From Macrocystis pyrifera (lineage: Eukaryota > Sar > Phaeophyceae > Laminariales > Laminariaceae), in the NCBI GenBank assembly GCA_031763025.1, contig JASSKH010000009.1, positions 8,125,305 to 8,189,304 of the forward strand: a stretch of 64,000 nucleotides of DNA, read 5' to 3'. How positions within the stretch are numbered: position 1 is the first letter of the stretch; each line of letters starts with the position of its first letter. Shown here in pieces: positions 1 to 12,265 of the stretch. The notes below the pieces were generated by a model. The model saw only the letters and a program-made list of their open reading frames with translations. It was not told where the DNA came from and searched no databases. The translations under genes were made by a program, and so were the position numbers.

Positions 1-689
1 CGTGTACCTGCTATTTACGTCACTGATCTTTGTAGTGTTGGCGAGTGGATACCCTCCATGGGCGAATGACCCCCGCAATTATCAAGGACGTGGTATCACA
101 TAGATGTGCTGTACCTTTGGTCAGGGAGTCCGGGAAGACATAACGACCATTGATATTTGTAAGGTACCTTTCGGTTCGACTGTTCTTGTTTCACCGTATG
201 TCGGCGAGTCATCATTTGACAGCACCCCAGCCAGCAGGCGATTTTCTCTCTGTGTTCACGACTGCCGTGAGTTTCGTGCGGTGTCGGCAGCACTCCAGAC
301 AGCAACCGCTGTAGTCAGTAACCACGAGTTTGTTAGTTGTGGGCACGGGGGGGATATATGGTGTGGATAGGTGGGTACCCCTGGCCATCTCAATAATAGT
401 CCAGCTTGAACATTGAGTACATCTCATGTGTGAGAGTTCGTCTCGTGTATTTCTAGGTCGGAAGCGTCGTTTGTCCGAGCGGAATAATTTATTATGTCTT
501 CCGAGGGCTCCACCAAGCTTTCTTTGTGTCACTACAACATTCTTGATTTAAGAGTTAATTTGATATCAACAGCAACAGAACAGCAAAACAACATCATCAA
601 CAACAACATAAACAGCAACACCAACCACGACAACAACCCAAAAATAACAACATCAACAATAACAACGTCAACCAAAACGTATACATGTG

Positions 690-775
690 TGCACTCGGTG
701 AGGATTGCACCCTCCAAAATGACTCATGTAAGCACCAGAACCATATTTGTATCAATACCAAGCCATCCGAGACGT
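690..775 (-). repeat. SINE tRNA-like head, degenerate
   Basis: Read on the minus strand, this has the order seen in the better copies: GATGGCTTGGTA (A-box region), then a changed B-box region, then CACCGAGTGCA. The B box is GGTGCAATCC instead of GGTTCGAGTC, so it is a decayed head. The same element is at 49,964-50,053 in the right copy, so the insertion predates the duplication. Confidence 0.6.
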
Positions 776-1405
776 CGGGCTATACGCCGCAGTGGCAGAA
801 GTAACGTCTCGAGGAATCGAGCCTCAGGGTTCCGTATTCAACCACGAAATGTTTCAACCATCGATGATTTCAATGTGTTCCATGTACGAGTATGAAGGCT
901 GAAAAGCTCTGCACATTTTTTCATCATCACAATCTAAAAATCACTTTTGCTTTCCAGGGGTGTTTCGTCGGAAGTTTTTCCGTCAGCGACCTTCTGGACC
1001 TTACCGTGGTCACAGCTGTTGCCCCCACTCCAAAATTGGCCACGACTCGTGACGTTTGAAATACGTTGGGAAAAGGCATGCATTTCGTGTATGAACGCTG
1101 ATTGGGAGGAGGTTAAGATATATATGTTTCTATACGCACAAATATATATGGTGCTTCTTCGTCCTGAAATTAGTCCGGGATGATAAACGTCTGACGTACA
1201 GAATATATAAAAACACAAAATACCCCACTATTTTTAACGTGGACTGATTAAACGATTGGTAATCAATTTAGCAACCTGTGTAATACTTGTTATGCAGAAC
1301 AATTTTCAGAAAGCAACGTGTCATACAAGACCACGCGTAGAGCATCACTTTTACTTTCCAGGTTGACTCGTACCAGGTAGGAGTTTTTACCCTTATTTAA
1401 AGTGT

Positions 1406-1680
1406 GATCTTCTGGACAAGCCGTGGTCACAGAGGCGTCGTCCCTTCTGCCCCCTGCCATATAGCTTCATTTATATCGGGCATAGGGATCATCAGCATTC
1501 TCACTGCCCGTCGATTGTTTGTTGTTGCTGACTCACACTCTCGCAAATTCCGCAGGGAATTTTTTATGCAAGAAAACGTCCTACGAGTATGCACTCGGTG
1601 AGACTCGAACCCACGGAGTTGATCTTATTAATAGTAGGAACGCCGACCACCTACTACCCAGCCACCGGGAACGCTGTCTA
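1406..1680 (-). mobile_element. tRNA-derived SINE, nearly full length
   Basis: On the minus strand the element starts with a tRNA-like head: A-box region TGGCTGGGTAGTAGGTGG at 1,664-1,647 and B box GGGTTCGAGTCTC at 1,612-1,600. A body of about 190 bp follows and ends near GACCACGGCTTGTCCAGAAG. The same head-plus-body order occurs at 35,630-35,885 (+) and 50,709-50,975 (-). The head lacks a pairing acceptor stem, so it is not a working tRNA. A 6-nt TATTAA insertion at 1,626 is absent from the right copy. Confidence 0.7.
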
Positions 1681-2338
1681 CGAAGAAACGAACACACTGA
1701 TTTGCCAGGTACACGCATAATGTGCGATTTGTATTCAGAGCGTGTGTTACGCGCCCTCTGAGTACGTACTTGTATTGCATGCCTGAGAACACGTAAGATA
1801 ACACATCTCCTGGAACGATTTTCAGAGGGTTTTAGCCACAATCAGGTATACCTTGCCACTTCTGGGTCAAAATCAGTTACACTCTAAAACCAAGAACAAA
1901 TCACACACCAAGACCCCCGCAACAATGTTGGCCGGACTGCCATCGTATCCTAAAGAAACAAGGGCAGGTATACCTGGTTTTGTCTACCTTTGTCTCCAAC
2001 GTGACCCATCGTTGTTCAAAACCTTCCCGTCAAAGAGAAAAATGGACGCTGGCGGCGAAGAAATCGGGCTAGTGGTTAAGACGTCTTGAAGAAGCGGCAG
2101 AACAGTACATACATGGAGAGCTGGTGGAGAATGTAGCAAAAACGGCGAGCGCTTTAGGCATAAAATGACGACCAACTTAATCAAGACGCCGCTGGGCCTA
2201 AGGCCAGGGGGGGGGCTGCCTTGTAGGAGGCGTAGCAACAGCAGCTAGGCTGGTTGAGAAAGCGCCCAAACTTGGCACTGACTGTCTTTCTAGTTGAGAC
2301 TCCTGGTGACTACTGCCTGAGGCCGTTACTATTAGTAA

Positions 2339-2938
2339 TTGGTGGCAATGAGGCGCGACTTCAATGATACCAGGAGTTGTCATATTTGCGATGCATCATG
2401 CTGGCGCGAATGCGGATTATTCTGTGTTGTGTTGAATCAACACGAACGAACATCTACGCACTACGTAGGCGGTCGTATGAATGTATCTGTGACGTTTGGG
2501 CTCTCAGGGCATGTCCAAACAGGAATCGAAAATGGGAAATCGAAAATCGAAATGACAAATATGTACTTGGCGCTGATTGGTCCCTGGCCCAAACATGTTC
2601 CCGTTCGTTTTTTAGGTTCCGCGAAACTGAATGATTTAGTATTACAAGCCGATGCCAAAATCAAAACGTTGACTGCTGGAAACGAATATCATAGTTTTAA
2701 AATTCGAAAAGCATATCGAAAACACGAACAGCAACAATTCAGGGCGCCCCACTGGTCAGCGCAGCCACGTCAAAATATCACATCAGGACCGCCGTACACA
2801 ACATCCAACCCACAGCTAGCACGGCAACACAGCCGCGTAGACCCCCCCGTAAACGATCAGCTGGCGAACCACAACACCAGCCCCGACGTTATCAGGCCTT
2901 TGTTTCCCGGCGTTCGAGCCAAAGCGAATATAGTTTGA
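2339..2938 (+). CDS. Unidentified ORF, 199 codons
   Basis: An uninterrupted frame of 199 codons with an in-frame ATG lies at the left edge of the copy-specific block. The N-terminal third has a few Cys/His residues (HICDASC and similar). The middle is mixed alpha/beta-like, and the C-terminal third is rich in Gln, Pro, Asn and Arg, as in nucleic-acid-binding tails of retroelement proteins. I recognise no domain. The first codons lie on sequence bordering the duplication, so the true start could be downstream. It may be a fragment of a mobile-element protein or a chance ORF. Confidence 0.2.
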   Translation: MVAMRRDFNDTRSCHICDASCWRECGLFCVVLNQHERTSTHYVGGRMNVSVTFGLSGHVQTGIENGKSKIEMTNMYLALIGPWPKHVPVRFLGSAKLNDLVLQADAKIKTLTAGNEYHSFKIRKAYRKHEQQQFRAPHWSAQPRQNITSGPPYTTSNPQLARQHSRVDPPVNDQLANHNTSPDVIRPLFPGVRAKANIV

Positions 2939-2985
2939 GGGAAATTAACGTTGATGCCCTGCTCAACGAGGTCGGAAGTTCGTTT

Positions 2986-3835
2986 GAAGACGAAAAAATC
3001 TGCACCTGACATGCGTAGTCCAACAAGAAGAGCTTCCCGTAGCAGCAGGTTCCACCACTACTATTAATGCTGACGTACCACATCTACAACAGAACTTCTC
3101 CAGCAGCAAAACAGCAGCAGCAGCAGTAGCAGTAGGACACACTAGGCCAGCGTCAGCGTCGCTGTACGCTCGGCTTGTCAGTCTAACCCTCGAACCCTTA
3201 GTACACGTACTCGATTTTGCCGTGTGTTTCCTGGTTCCGAACTCAAACTTTCGCATAATAATTTGAAGACTAAAATTCTGCACGTGGCATGTTTAGTCTA
3301 ACGGAAAGAGCTTCTCGGAACACCAGGTGCCACCACTACTACTGATGTACGACATCTACAGCAGAGCTTCTCAGCAGCAAAACAGCGGCAGCAGTAGCAG
3401 TGGGACACACGAGGCCAGGGTCAGCGTCGCTGTACGCTCGGCTTGTCAGTCTCATCGTTGAACCTTGGGCGTAATTTGAGGACGAGAAATCTGCACCTGA
3501 CATGTTTTGTCCAACAGTGAGTGCTTCTCGTAGCGGGTGGCATCACTACTACTGATGTACGACATCTACAGCAGGGCTTCTCCAGCAACAAAACAGCAGC
3601 AGCAGAAGCGATAGCACACACGAGGCCAGGATCAGCGTCGCTGTACGCTCGGCTTGTGTTGATTTAAACTTTGAACCCTTTGAACACGTACTCGATGTTC
3701 TTGTGTGTTTCCTGGTTCCGCACTCACGTTTTTTGAAGACGTAAATCTACAACCTGACACGTGTCCAACAGAGCTTCTCGTAACAGATGCCACCACTGAT
3801 ACTATTGTACAACATCTACAGCAGATCTTCTACTG
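2986..3835. repeat. Diverged minisatellite, four units of about 210-280 bp
   Basis: Units start at about 2,986, 3,265, 3,478 and 3,735. Each begins with a GAAGACGAAAAATCTGCACC-like string and continues through a CATCTACA(G/A)CAGAGCTTCTC block, an AACAGCAGCAGCAG run and GTCGCTGTACGCTCGGCTTG. The last unit stops early. Spacing differs because units 2 and 3 lose segments of the full first unit. CAG triplets in each unit keep short frames open on both strands, and those frames should not be read as genes. Confidence 0.85.
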
Positions 3836-4242
3836 CTTCTCCGTCCCCTCATCAGTAGGAGGGTGGGCCTGAAAATACCACCTGCAGCATCTCTTGGGGA
3901 CATGGCCCGAACGTTGCTGTGGACAGACACGCACAGTCTGCCTACGATTACTCGTAGAGTTGGGATTCGTTAGGTAGACTCGAAAAACCAAACACCGTCA
4001 CGTGTGATATTTTACGGTTGTTGGTTCTGTTTATTTTAAGCATGGCCCAGCCCACGTTGCCGCACCTAGCTCGACGAGCTGTGAACGACCTACCACCACA
4101 CAAGCACGAGAAGGCTTCGTTTGTGTGTGTGCGTGCACAGAGCCCGCCGGGACTGGAATCGGTGCCGTGTGCGTTGAGTGCGGTCGGCAAACAAACGGTC
4201 CCGGAAAAAAAATGTTGAATAATGATGACTGACACACACATA
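3836..4242. other. No gene seen
   Basis: This stretch lies between the minisatellite and the R1 repeat. I found no conserved frame and no match to other parts of the window. Confidence 0.5.
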
Positions 4243-5412
4243 CACACATAGAACTACTTATAGATATCTCAACCTCTGAGCGTGCTTGGTTGGTACATCC
4301 CTGGCCTCTCAGAGCTCCCACTTGGGAATCGCCTCCGTTTATTACTTGCCGGACTGTTCCAGCGAGTCTTTGTTTTCTCCATTTATTTCTCGTCGTACTT
4401 TCAGTCCTTCTTTCCTTTTTGCTTCTTTCGTTTCGTGTGCGTGCGTGTACTCCGAGCACCGTTGCGCGGGCGAACCCGGCACCGTCGCGGGTGTCAGCGG
4501 ATGCTGGCGAGTAGAGGGGGGGTTGCAAGGAGCGCGGTCGCCGCTTTCGTGCCTCGGCGTAGCGTGTGCCTCGAGACACGAGGGATGCATCATTAGGCTC
4601 TGTCTGGCCTCCATTTGTGATTTTGGATAGAGTACGTACGAGTATTTAAGGGTCGTTTGGGATTGTAAGATAATATTCAAGTGGTGCTTATTTTTGCGAC
4701 CGGGCTGAGAGTCACAAGAGGGAGGTACCCCGAATGAGCACCAACATTGTCGAGCTTGCATCGAGGTCCACGGTGAGCACCGGGCTTCACGCGAGGCGGG
4801 CGACGGGGCTCACTGTGGAAGAGAGGGAGGGAAGCTTTACCCGGACTGAATCGGTGGCGAGATGGTCGCGAGAGTGGCGGGCGGCGTACGAGGTTGAGAG
4901 AGAAGCTCTGCTGTGATATTTTTTCTTTTTTTCTTTTTTCTTTTTTTGACTGGTATAAGGTGTTCCACTCAGGTATTAAATTATTACACGAAAGGGGACG
5001 GGGATTTTATTTCTTTTCGATTTTTTCGGTTTCATTTTCATTGCTTTCGCTGTGTTGCTGTGCCGTTCTGTGGTGCTTTATATTTCGTACATACGAGTAC
5101 ACAGACACAAAGCATATCGAAAGAAGAAAATAAGTACCCTACCTGGGGTATGTACGTATGTACGACGTGTGAGCGAGCGTAGCGGAAAGCCGCCCGCGAC
5201 GCGAAGCATATGTTGCGTCCGAGCTGTTTTCTCCTGGAGCATGTCGGCGGGACTCTTGGCATTATCAAGTCGCCAGTTAGCAGCTAACTACAGGGGCCAT
5301 AAAAAACACAATATTCAATCATGGACCTCTGTCCGCTTAGCATAATTTGATGTTTCCTTCCTGAGCGAGCGTAACGGGCGGCGTAGGCCGCCCGCGGAGC
5401 GAAGTGCCTTGT
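4243..5412 (+). repeat. Dispersed repeat R1, copy 1
   Basis: R1 is about 1.15 kb and occurs four times in one orientation: here, 19,372-20,520, about 43,920-44,903 and 63,024-64,000 (cut by the window end). Shared blocks, in order, are a pyrimidine-rich run, GTGTACTCCGAGCACGGTTC-like sequence and a 60-codon frame starting STNIVELA at 4,734-4,913. TACCCTACCTGGGGTATGTA-like sequence follows, then a GC-rich hairpin at the end. In this copy the 60-codon frame has a one-base loss and a later one-base gain that restore it. I do not recognise the product; a mobile-element origin is inferred. Confidence 0.75.
5363..5410. other. GC-rich hairpin at the 3' end of R1
   Basis: GAGCGAGCG is followed by GCGGGCGGC-like and GCCGCCCGC arms around a 3-4-nt loop, then GGAGCGAAG. 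The same structure ends the R1 copies at 20,470-20,518 and 44,852-44,900. Loop and arm bases vary (GTAGGCC or GTGGGCC) while the flanking GAGCGAGCG and GAGCGAAG are kept. It could be a transcript-end or replication structure of the repeat; that is inference. Confidence 0.6.
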
Positions 5413-8262
5413 ACATACATACTTACACACATACATACATACATACATACATACCTACATACATACATACATACATACATACATACATACATACATACAT
5501 ACATACATACATACATACATACATACATACATACATACCTACCTACCTACCTACCTACCTACATACTACCTACATACTACCTACATACATACATACATAC
5601 ATGCATGCATGCATACATACATACATACATACATACATACATACATACATACATACATACATACATACATACATACATACATACATACATACATACATAC
5701 ATACATACATACATACATACATACATACATACATACATACCTACCTACCTACCTACCTACCTACCTACCTACCTACCTACCTACCTACCTACCTACCTAC
5801 CTACCTACCTACCTACCTACCTACCTACCTACCTACCTACCTACCTACCTACCTACCTACCTACCTACCTACCTACCTACCTACCTACCTACCTACCTAC
5901 CTACCTACCTACCTACCTACCTACCTACCTACCTACCTACCTACCTACCTACCTACCTACCTACCTACCTACCTACCTACCTACCTACCTACCTACCTAC
6001 CTACCTACCTACCTACCTACCTACCTACCTACCTACCTACCTACCTACCTACCTACCTACCTACCTACCTACCTACCTACCTACCTACCTACCTACCTAC
6101 CTACCTACCTACCTACCTACCTACCTACCTACCTACCTACCTACCTACCTACCTACCTACCTACCTACCTACCTACCTACCTACCTACCTACCTACCTAC
6201 CTACCTACCTACCTACCTACCTACCTACCTACCTACCTACCTACCTACCTACCTACCTACCTACCTACCTACCTACCTACCTACCTACCTACCTACCTAC
6301 CTACCTACCTACCTACCTACCTACCTACCTACCTACCTACCTACCTACCTACCTACCTACCTACCTACCTACCTACCTACCTACCTACCTACCTACCTAC
6401 CTACCTACCTACCTACCTACCTACCTACCTACCTACCTACCTACCTACCTACCTACCTACCTACCTACCTACCTACCTACCTACCTACCTACCTACCTAC
6501 CTACCTACCTACCTACCTACCTACCTACCTACCTACCTACCTACTACCTACCTACCTACCTACCTACCTACCTACCTACCTACCTACCTACCTACCTACC
6601 TACCTACCTACCTACCTACCTACCTACCTACTACCTACCTACCTACCTACCTACCTACCTACCTACCTACCTACCTACCTACCTACCTACCTACCTACCT
6701 ACCTACCTACCTACCTACCTACCTACCTACCTACCTACCTACCTACCTACCTACTACCTACCTACCTACCTACCTACCCTACCTACCTACCTACCTACCT
6801 ACCTACCTACCTACCTACCTACCTACCTACCTACCTACCTACCTACCTACCTACCTACCTACCTACCTACCTACCTACCTACCTACCTACCTACCTACCT
6901 ACCTACCTACCTACCTACCTACCTACCTACCTACCTACCTACCTACCTACCTACCTACCTACCTACCTACCTACCTACCTACCTACCTACCTACCTACCT
7001 ACCTACCTACCTACCTACCTACCTACCTACCTACCTACCTACCTACCTACCTACCTACCTACCTACCTACCTACCTACCTACCTACCTACCTACCTACCT
7101 ACCTACCTACCTACCTACCTACCTACCTACCTACCTACCTACCTACCTACCTACCTACCTACCTACTACCTACCTACCTACCTACCTACCTACCTACCTA
7201 CCTACCTACCTACCTACCTACCTACCTACCTACCTACCTACCTACCTACCTACCTACCTACCTACCTACCTACCTACCTACCTACCTACCTACCTACCTA
7301 CCTACCTACCTACCTACCTACCTACCTACCTACCTACCTACCTACCTACCTACCTACCTACCTACCTACCTACCTACCTACCTACCTACCTACCTACCTA
7401 CCTACCTACCTACCTACCTACCTACCTACCTACCTACCTACCTACCTACCTACCTACCTACCTACCTACCTACCTACCTACATACATACATACATACATA
7501 CATACATACATACATACATACATACATACATACATACATACATACATACATACATACATACATACATACATACATACATACATACATACATACATACATA
7601 CATACATACATACATACATACATACATACATACATACATACATACATACATACATACATACATACATACATACATACATACATACATACATACATACATA
7701 CATACATACATACATACATACATACATACATACATACATACATACATACATACATACATACATACATACATACATACATACATACATACATACATACATA
7801 CATACATACATACATACATACATACATACATACATACATACATACATACATACATACATACATACATACATACATACATACATACATACATACATACATA
7901 CATACATACATACATACATACATACATACATACATACATACATACATACATACATACATACATACATACATACATACATACATACATACATACATACATA
8001 CATACATACATACATACATACATACATACATACATACATACATACATACATACATACATACATACATACATACATACATACATACATACATACATACATA
8101 CATACATACATACATACATACATACATACATACATACATACATACATACATACATACATACATACATACATACATACATACATACATACATACATACATA
8201 CATACATACATACATACATACATACATACATACATACATACATACATACATACATACATACA
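5413..8262. repeat. Compound tetranucleotide array, about 2.85 kb
   Basis: The array is built of two unit types. ACAT-type units run from about 5,413 to 5,537, mixed CTAC/ACAT with a short ATGC stretch runs to about 5,612, and ACAT continues to 5,740. CTAC units fill 5,741-7,480, and CATA units fill 7,481-8,262 without a break. The CTAC block has only a few phase slips (near 6,541, 6,629, 6,751, 6,776 and 7,165). Neither plus-strand unit contains a stop in any frame, so very long YIHT/YLPT reading frames arise by periodicity and are not genes. It abuts the 3' end of an R1 repeat. Confidence 0.98.
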
Positions 8263-8364
8263 AACAGAGAAACTCAAAACGAGGCACCCTATCCTCGTAT
8301 GCGAGTCGTTATGAAGAGGCTTTTTTTTTCCTTGTAAAACCAAGAAATAAAAGGCTCGAGCTGC

Positions 8365-10622
8365 GCCTCATTACAGTCCCTGGTATAAATATTTGATTTG
8401 GTTTTCCTAGGTTTGTGTGTTAGGATGCCCTATATTCGGTGTCAAGTCAATGGTAATCTCCCCCCCGTACCCTGTCATGTTCTGCGTCGGCTGCGTCACC
8501 TTGATTGTTGTACCTGTGTGACACTTTGCTATTTTACCTTCTCTCCCCGATACTGTTGACATTTCCCTTTTGGTCCGTCTGGATCTGTCCTCTTTTTGTC
8601 GATTGTGTCGTCCTTGGCTCACCAACTGATAAAACTGCTCATGTTTGTCTGTTGTTATTTATAGCTCTTTGTCTCTACCCTCTTCTTCTTTTTGTCTTCT
8701 CGCCTTCCGTCATGTATTCTTGTGGGCGTCCTTATATTGGTCCATCAGCTGGGCATGCCATACGACTGATCGTAACAGCAAACAGCAAACTTGTCCTCGG
8801 AACTCGGCCTGCGTCTTGAGTGTATGTTTGCGTCGTTGTTTTCCCTATTGTCTTCTCTCTCTGTCGTTTTTCCCTTTCATATTTTTTTTTCTCTGTTCGT
8901 GTTTTCCTTTCACTTTATTTTTTTTCGAGTGTATGTACATAACAGTACCATCGACATGTTCTTGGTTTTAGTTTATTGCAATTGATATAGGATTGTACAC
9001 CACACACAGCTCGTTAGTACCGTTTCCCTTGCGGAGTGGTATATATATATGGTACTGCCGTACCCGCTATTTCTTACTTGTTTGTTTTCTCCCGTCGAGA
9101 GGCTTTTTTTGCTATATATCCTGTTTTCGTGACCACAGCAGTACTCGTAGGCAGGATTTTTTGTTCAGGGAGGTGATCATCAACAACCAACCCTGTCTAT
9201 TATTAACAAGAGGTTTCAACTTATTTTGACGATTTTTGAACCACCCAGAAAGGCCGTACGTCCACTGTTATTTATCTGCGTATGGTTATGCGGTCCCTCC
9301 GCGACGCAACTCTTGTGTATAAACTCTGTTATCATACGTACGGATTTATGAATACATACGTACGCTGATTTTACTTTTTCTTATTTGTGGTCTTTGATGT
9401 GCTTCGGTTGTTATGATGTGTACTCTGTTCTTCCCACGGTCACAGGTGTCATATTACAGCACCACCGCCGTGGATACACACGGCAGTTCGTCTGCCCCAT
9501 TCCGTGTCGAGGTGGTCTCTGGTTTGGCACGGCAAAAAAAAGTCGTGCCGAGCAGGCGGTTTCTGCGAAGATGGTCGAGAATCTTCAAAGCTGGCAACTT
9601 GGGGGGGGCGCCACAATATATATTACGTTGGTGCTCCCACCGTGGCGAAACAAACAAAAGTTTATGAGCCTCTGCAGGTCCAAATGCAGGGAGCCCCTGG
9701 CACCTACTAACAAATCCGATGTTTGAGGCGACACGCTCAATGTTCGTGCGCAAACTAAAAACGTGTGTGATTTCTCATGGCCATTTCCAGAGTTTGTTTT
9801 TTACTTGGTTTCAGTATGTAACTTTTTTTGGCTCAAATGCAACAGGTGTACCTTATTTTGACTTTTGTTTCCCATTTTCAAAGCTGGGCTTCACGACAAC
9901 TGGGAGGGTGCCGAGCAATGCGCCTAAGCAAACTTCTCGACGAAATATTTCTAAAGCGACCATTTTCGTTGTGTGTGCCCGCATATTCTGGAGGAAACCG
10001 GGTCTGAAATTCGTGCCAGGGGGTGTTTTATCTTGACTATAGTATGACGGCGGCACTTTCACACACATACCGCCGTTACGCACCAGGGCACGACGTAATG
10101 TACAATCCATGCGGAATCGCAGGTTAGACTAGTTACTACTGCCTATATTGAGGTCGCGCTTCTATAATACGCTCTCTCGCATGTACGTAGCCGGTACCAA
10201 TGTCGGGACGAGCCAACACACACACAACACGGGAGGGGACAAACAGCAGGGGGAGTACGCGGTCTCAACACGACAAACAGCTGCTAGCAGTTGTTCTGCA
10301 CACGATATTCTTTAGACCTTTTAAGGTCATTTTATCGAGAGCGTTTTTCCAGAACTCTCAAAATTTGGAATTTGATAATTGTGACTCAAGATTCGGAGGC
10401 GTTCTGCGACAATTTTGGTGAACTTCTTCATAAGCATGAATATCAGGAATATTTTGAAAACACAATCAGGGAGTTCTGGAAGATTAAAAGAAAGCGCGAA
10501 CCAAAAATATGGAAACATAAATTTTTTCGTCCTTTTTCCGCCTGACGTTAGGTCTACCGAGAATACTTGAAGTAATACTGGCTGTACCAACGGTAGCACC
10601 GGTGTCATGTTAGAGCACCCAC
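8365..10622. repeat. Large duplication, left copy, no gene recognised
   Basis: This aligns with 51,610-53,857 at roughly 90-96% with small indels. It holds T-rich stretches (8,870-8,930) and many short frames that differ between copies. I saw no conserved coding pattern. If the first-exon model below is right, it is the start of a very long intron on the minus strand. A TACTCG insertion at 9,142 is absent from the right copy. Confidence 0.8.
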
Positions 10623-11538
10623 CTGAAATCAATAGTAGATCGTTTGCAGCGTGGTGCATGGAGATGCTACCCCAAGAGCAGAGGTCCCCAGGAGTGGTCC
10701 TTCCCATCTCGCTCAGCTCGTGTACCAATGAGGCAGCCATACTCCACTCCCTTTTGCGCAAAGCTCCCGCCGGGGTAGTGAGGTGCTCGCCGTTCGTCGC
10801 ACTGGGATCCGACCAAACGTTCGTAGAATGGAGATCAATCGACTCCGACATGAGGTCGTCCAGCAACTCAGCGATGAACGCGCCACTTCGAGACGAGTGT
10901 GCTGGCAGTGTGCCTGGCGACAACTCTAAGTGGAGGCCTCCCACGTTCTCCATGCGCATCGACTGTCCGTGGTTCGTCGCTAGTCTGGCCGGGCTCTGGC
11001 TGGGCTGGTCACCCAGAAAGCCATGATCCAAAACACCTGGAGCGATCTTCAGCGATGATGGAAAAGGCGCAATGCTGGTCAGTCCGATTTCGGGGTTGTC
11101 CGATATCGCTCGTGCTTCAGCATGCGACGCCGTCGCGATAAAGCAAGCCCCGTGAGCGCCTGAGTACGACACGGGGCGCACAGCCTCAGGCGATAGGAAC
11201 AGTTGAAGGCCACCGATGGTCCCGCGACCACGGCTATACTCGGTGCAGACCAGGTGCGGCGCGCGTGCATTGCCTCGATCGGCTGCGAGCCTGTCTCCGG
11301 TCCACTGCGCAGCCGCTTGGAACCCCTTGGCGTTGTCGGTGAAGGAATCCTTCGCCGTTGTCAATAGAGCTGTCTCTACCACACCCATCGAAGGATAAGG
11401 CAAGCTGGTCGACGAACCCCGTGACCAGGACGAGGAAGCCACTGAGGCCAGGAGCAACGCTCTCCTCATACCACGGTTCCTTGAAGACATCCCCCTCCTG
11501 GCGCGTGGAGTTGGAGGCACCGCCCTTTCGCAAATCAT
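10623..11538 (-). CDS. First exon of a secreted subtilase: leader plus propeptide-like region (left copy)
   Basis: The frame is open for 305 codons and ends at a consensus donor, ATTTCAG|GTGGGT (exon end 10,623), in phase 1. From an internal Met (codon 17) the protein has a basic start then ALLLASVASSSWSRG, a likely signal peptide, so that Met may be the real start. The rest (about residues 60-300) has no known fold signature but carries conserved blocks such as LSPGTLPAHS, LMSESIDLHSTNVWSD and CSWGSISMHHAANDLLLIS. The right copy at 53,858-54,773 has exactly the same length and about 92% DNA identity with no frameshift, which suggests selection. No downstream protease exons lie to its left inside the window. 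Confidence 0.6.
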
Positions 11539-12254
11539 GGATGCGAGCGTCGACTTTCAGTTTTTAGGCGGGGTGCAGTCCACGCGCGTTAGTTCGTGCT
11601 TCACCTTTGACCGTATCGCGGGTTTTTAGGTTTCGGGTTTTTGCGCTACATTGGTGCTTCTGCCGTGCATAGAAACTGTAAATATGTGTTTTATCCGACG
11701 TATTACTTTCAACTACATCTGGTATTCGGCAGTGCCCCTTCATCAATATACCTGCGTCCGAAACCTGATGTCACGCATACCCAAAATATAGCAACTTTTT
11801 TTTTTAATTTTAATTTTTTATCAACAGTATGAAATACGTAATATATCTACCGCAGGTACTATTAATAGCAATTTCTTCGTGCGAGTCGGTCGAACCCATG
11901 GCCTACATTCAGGTAGATGTGGTATTCAGTGGTAGTTCAGTGATGAAGATGTTCACACATCAGCGCCCTCTTCTGAAATCCAGCCTGCGGTCACAAAAAC
12001 AGGGTTTGACAAGCATGCATCTCCACGGGAGAAAGTAATCAACAAGTACAAAATAGTGCTCACGGCAGTGTCATACTAGTCTGTAAAGGAAACGGTGCTT
12101 AAGAGCTGTGGCATGTGTGTGTTATTCACAAATCAACGCCCTTTGACGTCCAAACCATCCGTAAACAACAGCTCTTCTTTGCGGGGGGCTTGGCACATCA
12201 AAGCAAGCAGCGATTGCCCAGTCAGGTAATATTCGGGAAGATGGCTGGCGTGAA
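11539..12254. other. Upstream region of the left first exon
   Basis: This is non-coding sequence between the protease first exon and the decayed frame to its right. It is conserved with 54,774-55,560 apart from the foldback insertion present only in the right copy. An A/T-rich stretch (11,795-11,822) and two short TATTAATA-type motifs are present. A promoter must lie here if the exon is transcribed, but no motif is clear enough to call. Confidence 0.5.
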
Positions 12255-12265
12255 AAACCCAAGAC

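Larger units (their letters stand above)
1..2305. repeat. Large segmental duplication, left copy, outer part
   Basis: This block aligns end to end with 49,098-51,600 in the same orientation (position 61 pairs with about 49,157). Identity by eye is near 88% with many short indels. No conserved gene is visible: the longest frames are broken differently in the two copies. It contains a CAA-rich stretch (570-670) and tRNA-like SINE pieces, described separately. The match stops near 2,305, where the left copy carries about 6 kb that the right copy lacks. Confidence 0.9.
2306..8364. other. 6.06-kb block present only in the left copy
   Basis: Alignment of the two duplicated segments jumps from 2,305/51,600 to 8,365/51,610, so 6,059 bp are present here and absent at the matching site. 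The block contains an unidentified ORF (2,339-2,938), a diverged minisatellite (2,986-3,835), an apparently geneless stretch (3,836-4,242), an R1 repeat (4,243-5,412) and the tetranucleotide array (5,413-8,262). Clear flanking target duplications were not found, so insertion on the left and deletion on the right cannot be told apart. Confidence 0.75.

Noticed and set aside
4031-4761. Minus-strand ORFs over R1 (182 and 139 codons)
   Set aside because: They are not kept in register among R1 copies; copy 3 shifts frame within the block.
5404-8396. Three overlapping plus-strand ORFs of 900-995 codons (YIHT/YLPT repeats) and minus-strand ORFs of 260-290 codons (MYVC repeats)
   Set aside because: They arise because a four-base repeat reads the same in all frames and its units lack stops. 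No protein is implied.
10327-10622. Continuation of the minus-strand ORF to 10,327 and, on the right, to 53,727
   Set aside because: The tail after the donor is unlike between the two copies, and the consensus donor at the ISG codon explains the end of conservation.
10607-11567. Plus-strand ORFs opposite the protease first exon
   Set aside because: They are shadows of the minus-strand exon, which alone shows a leader, a donor and equal length in both copies.
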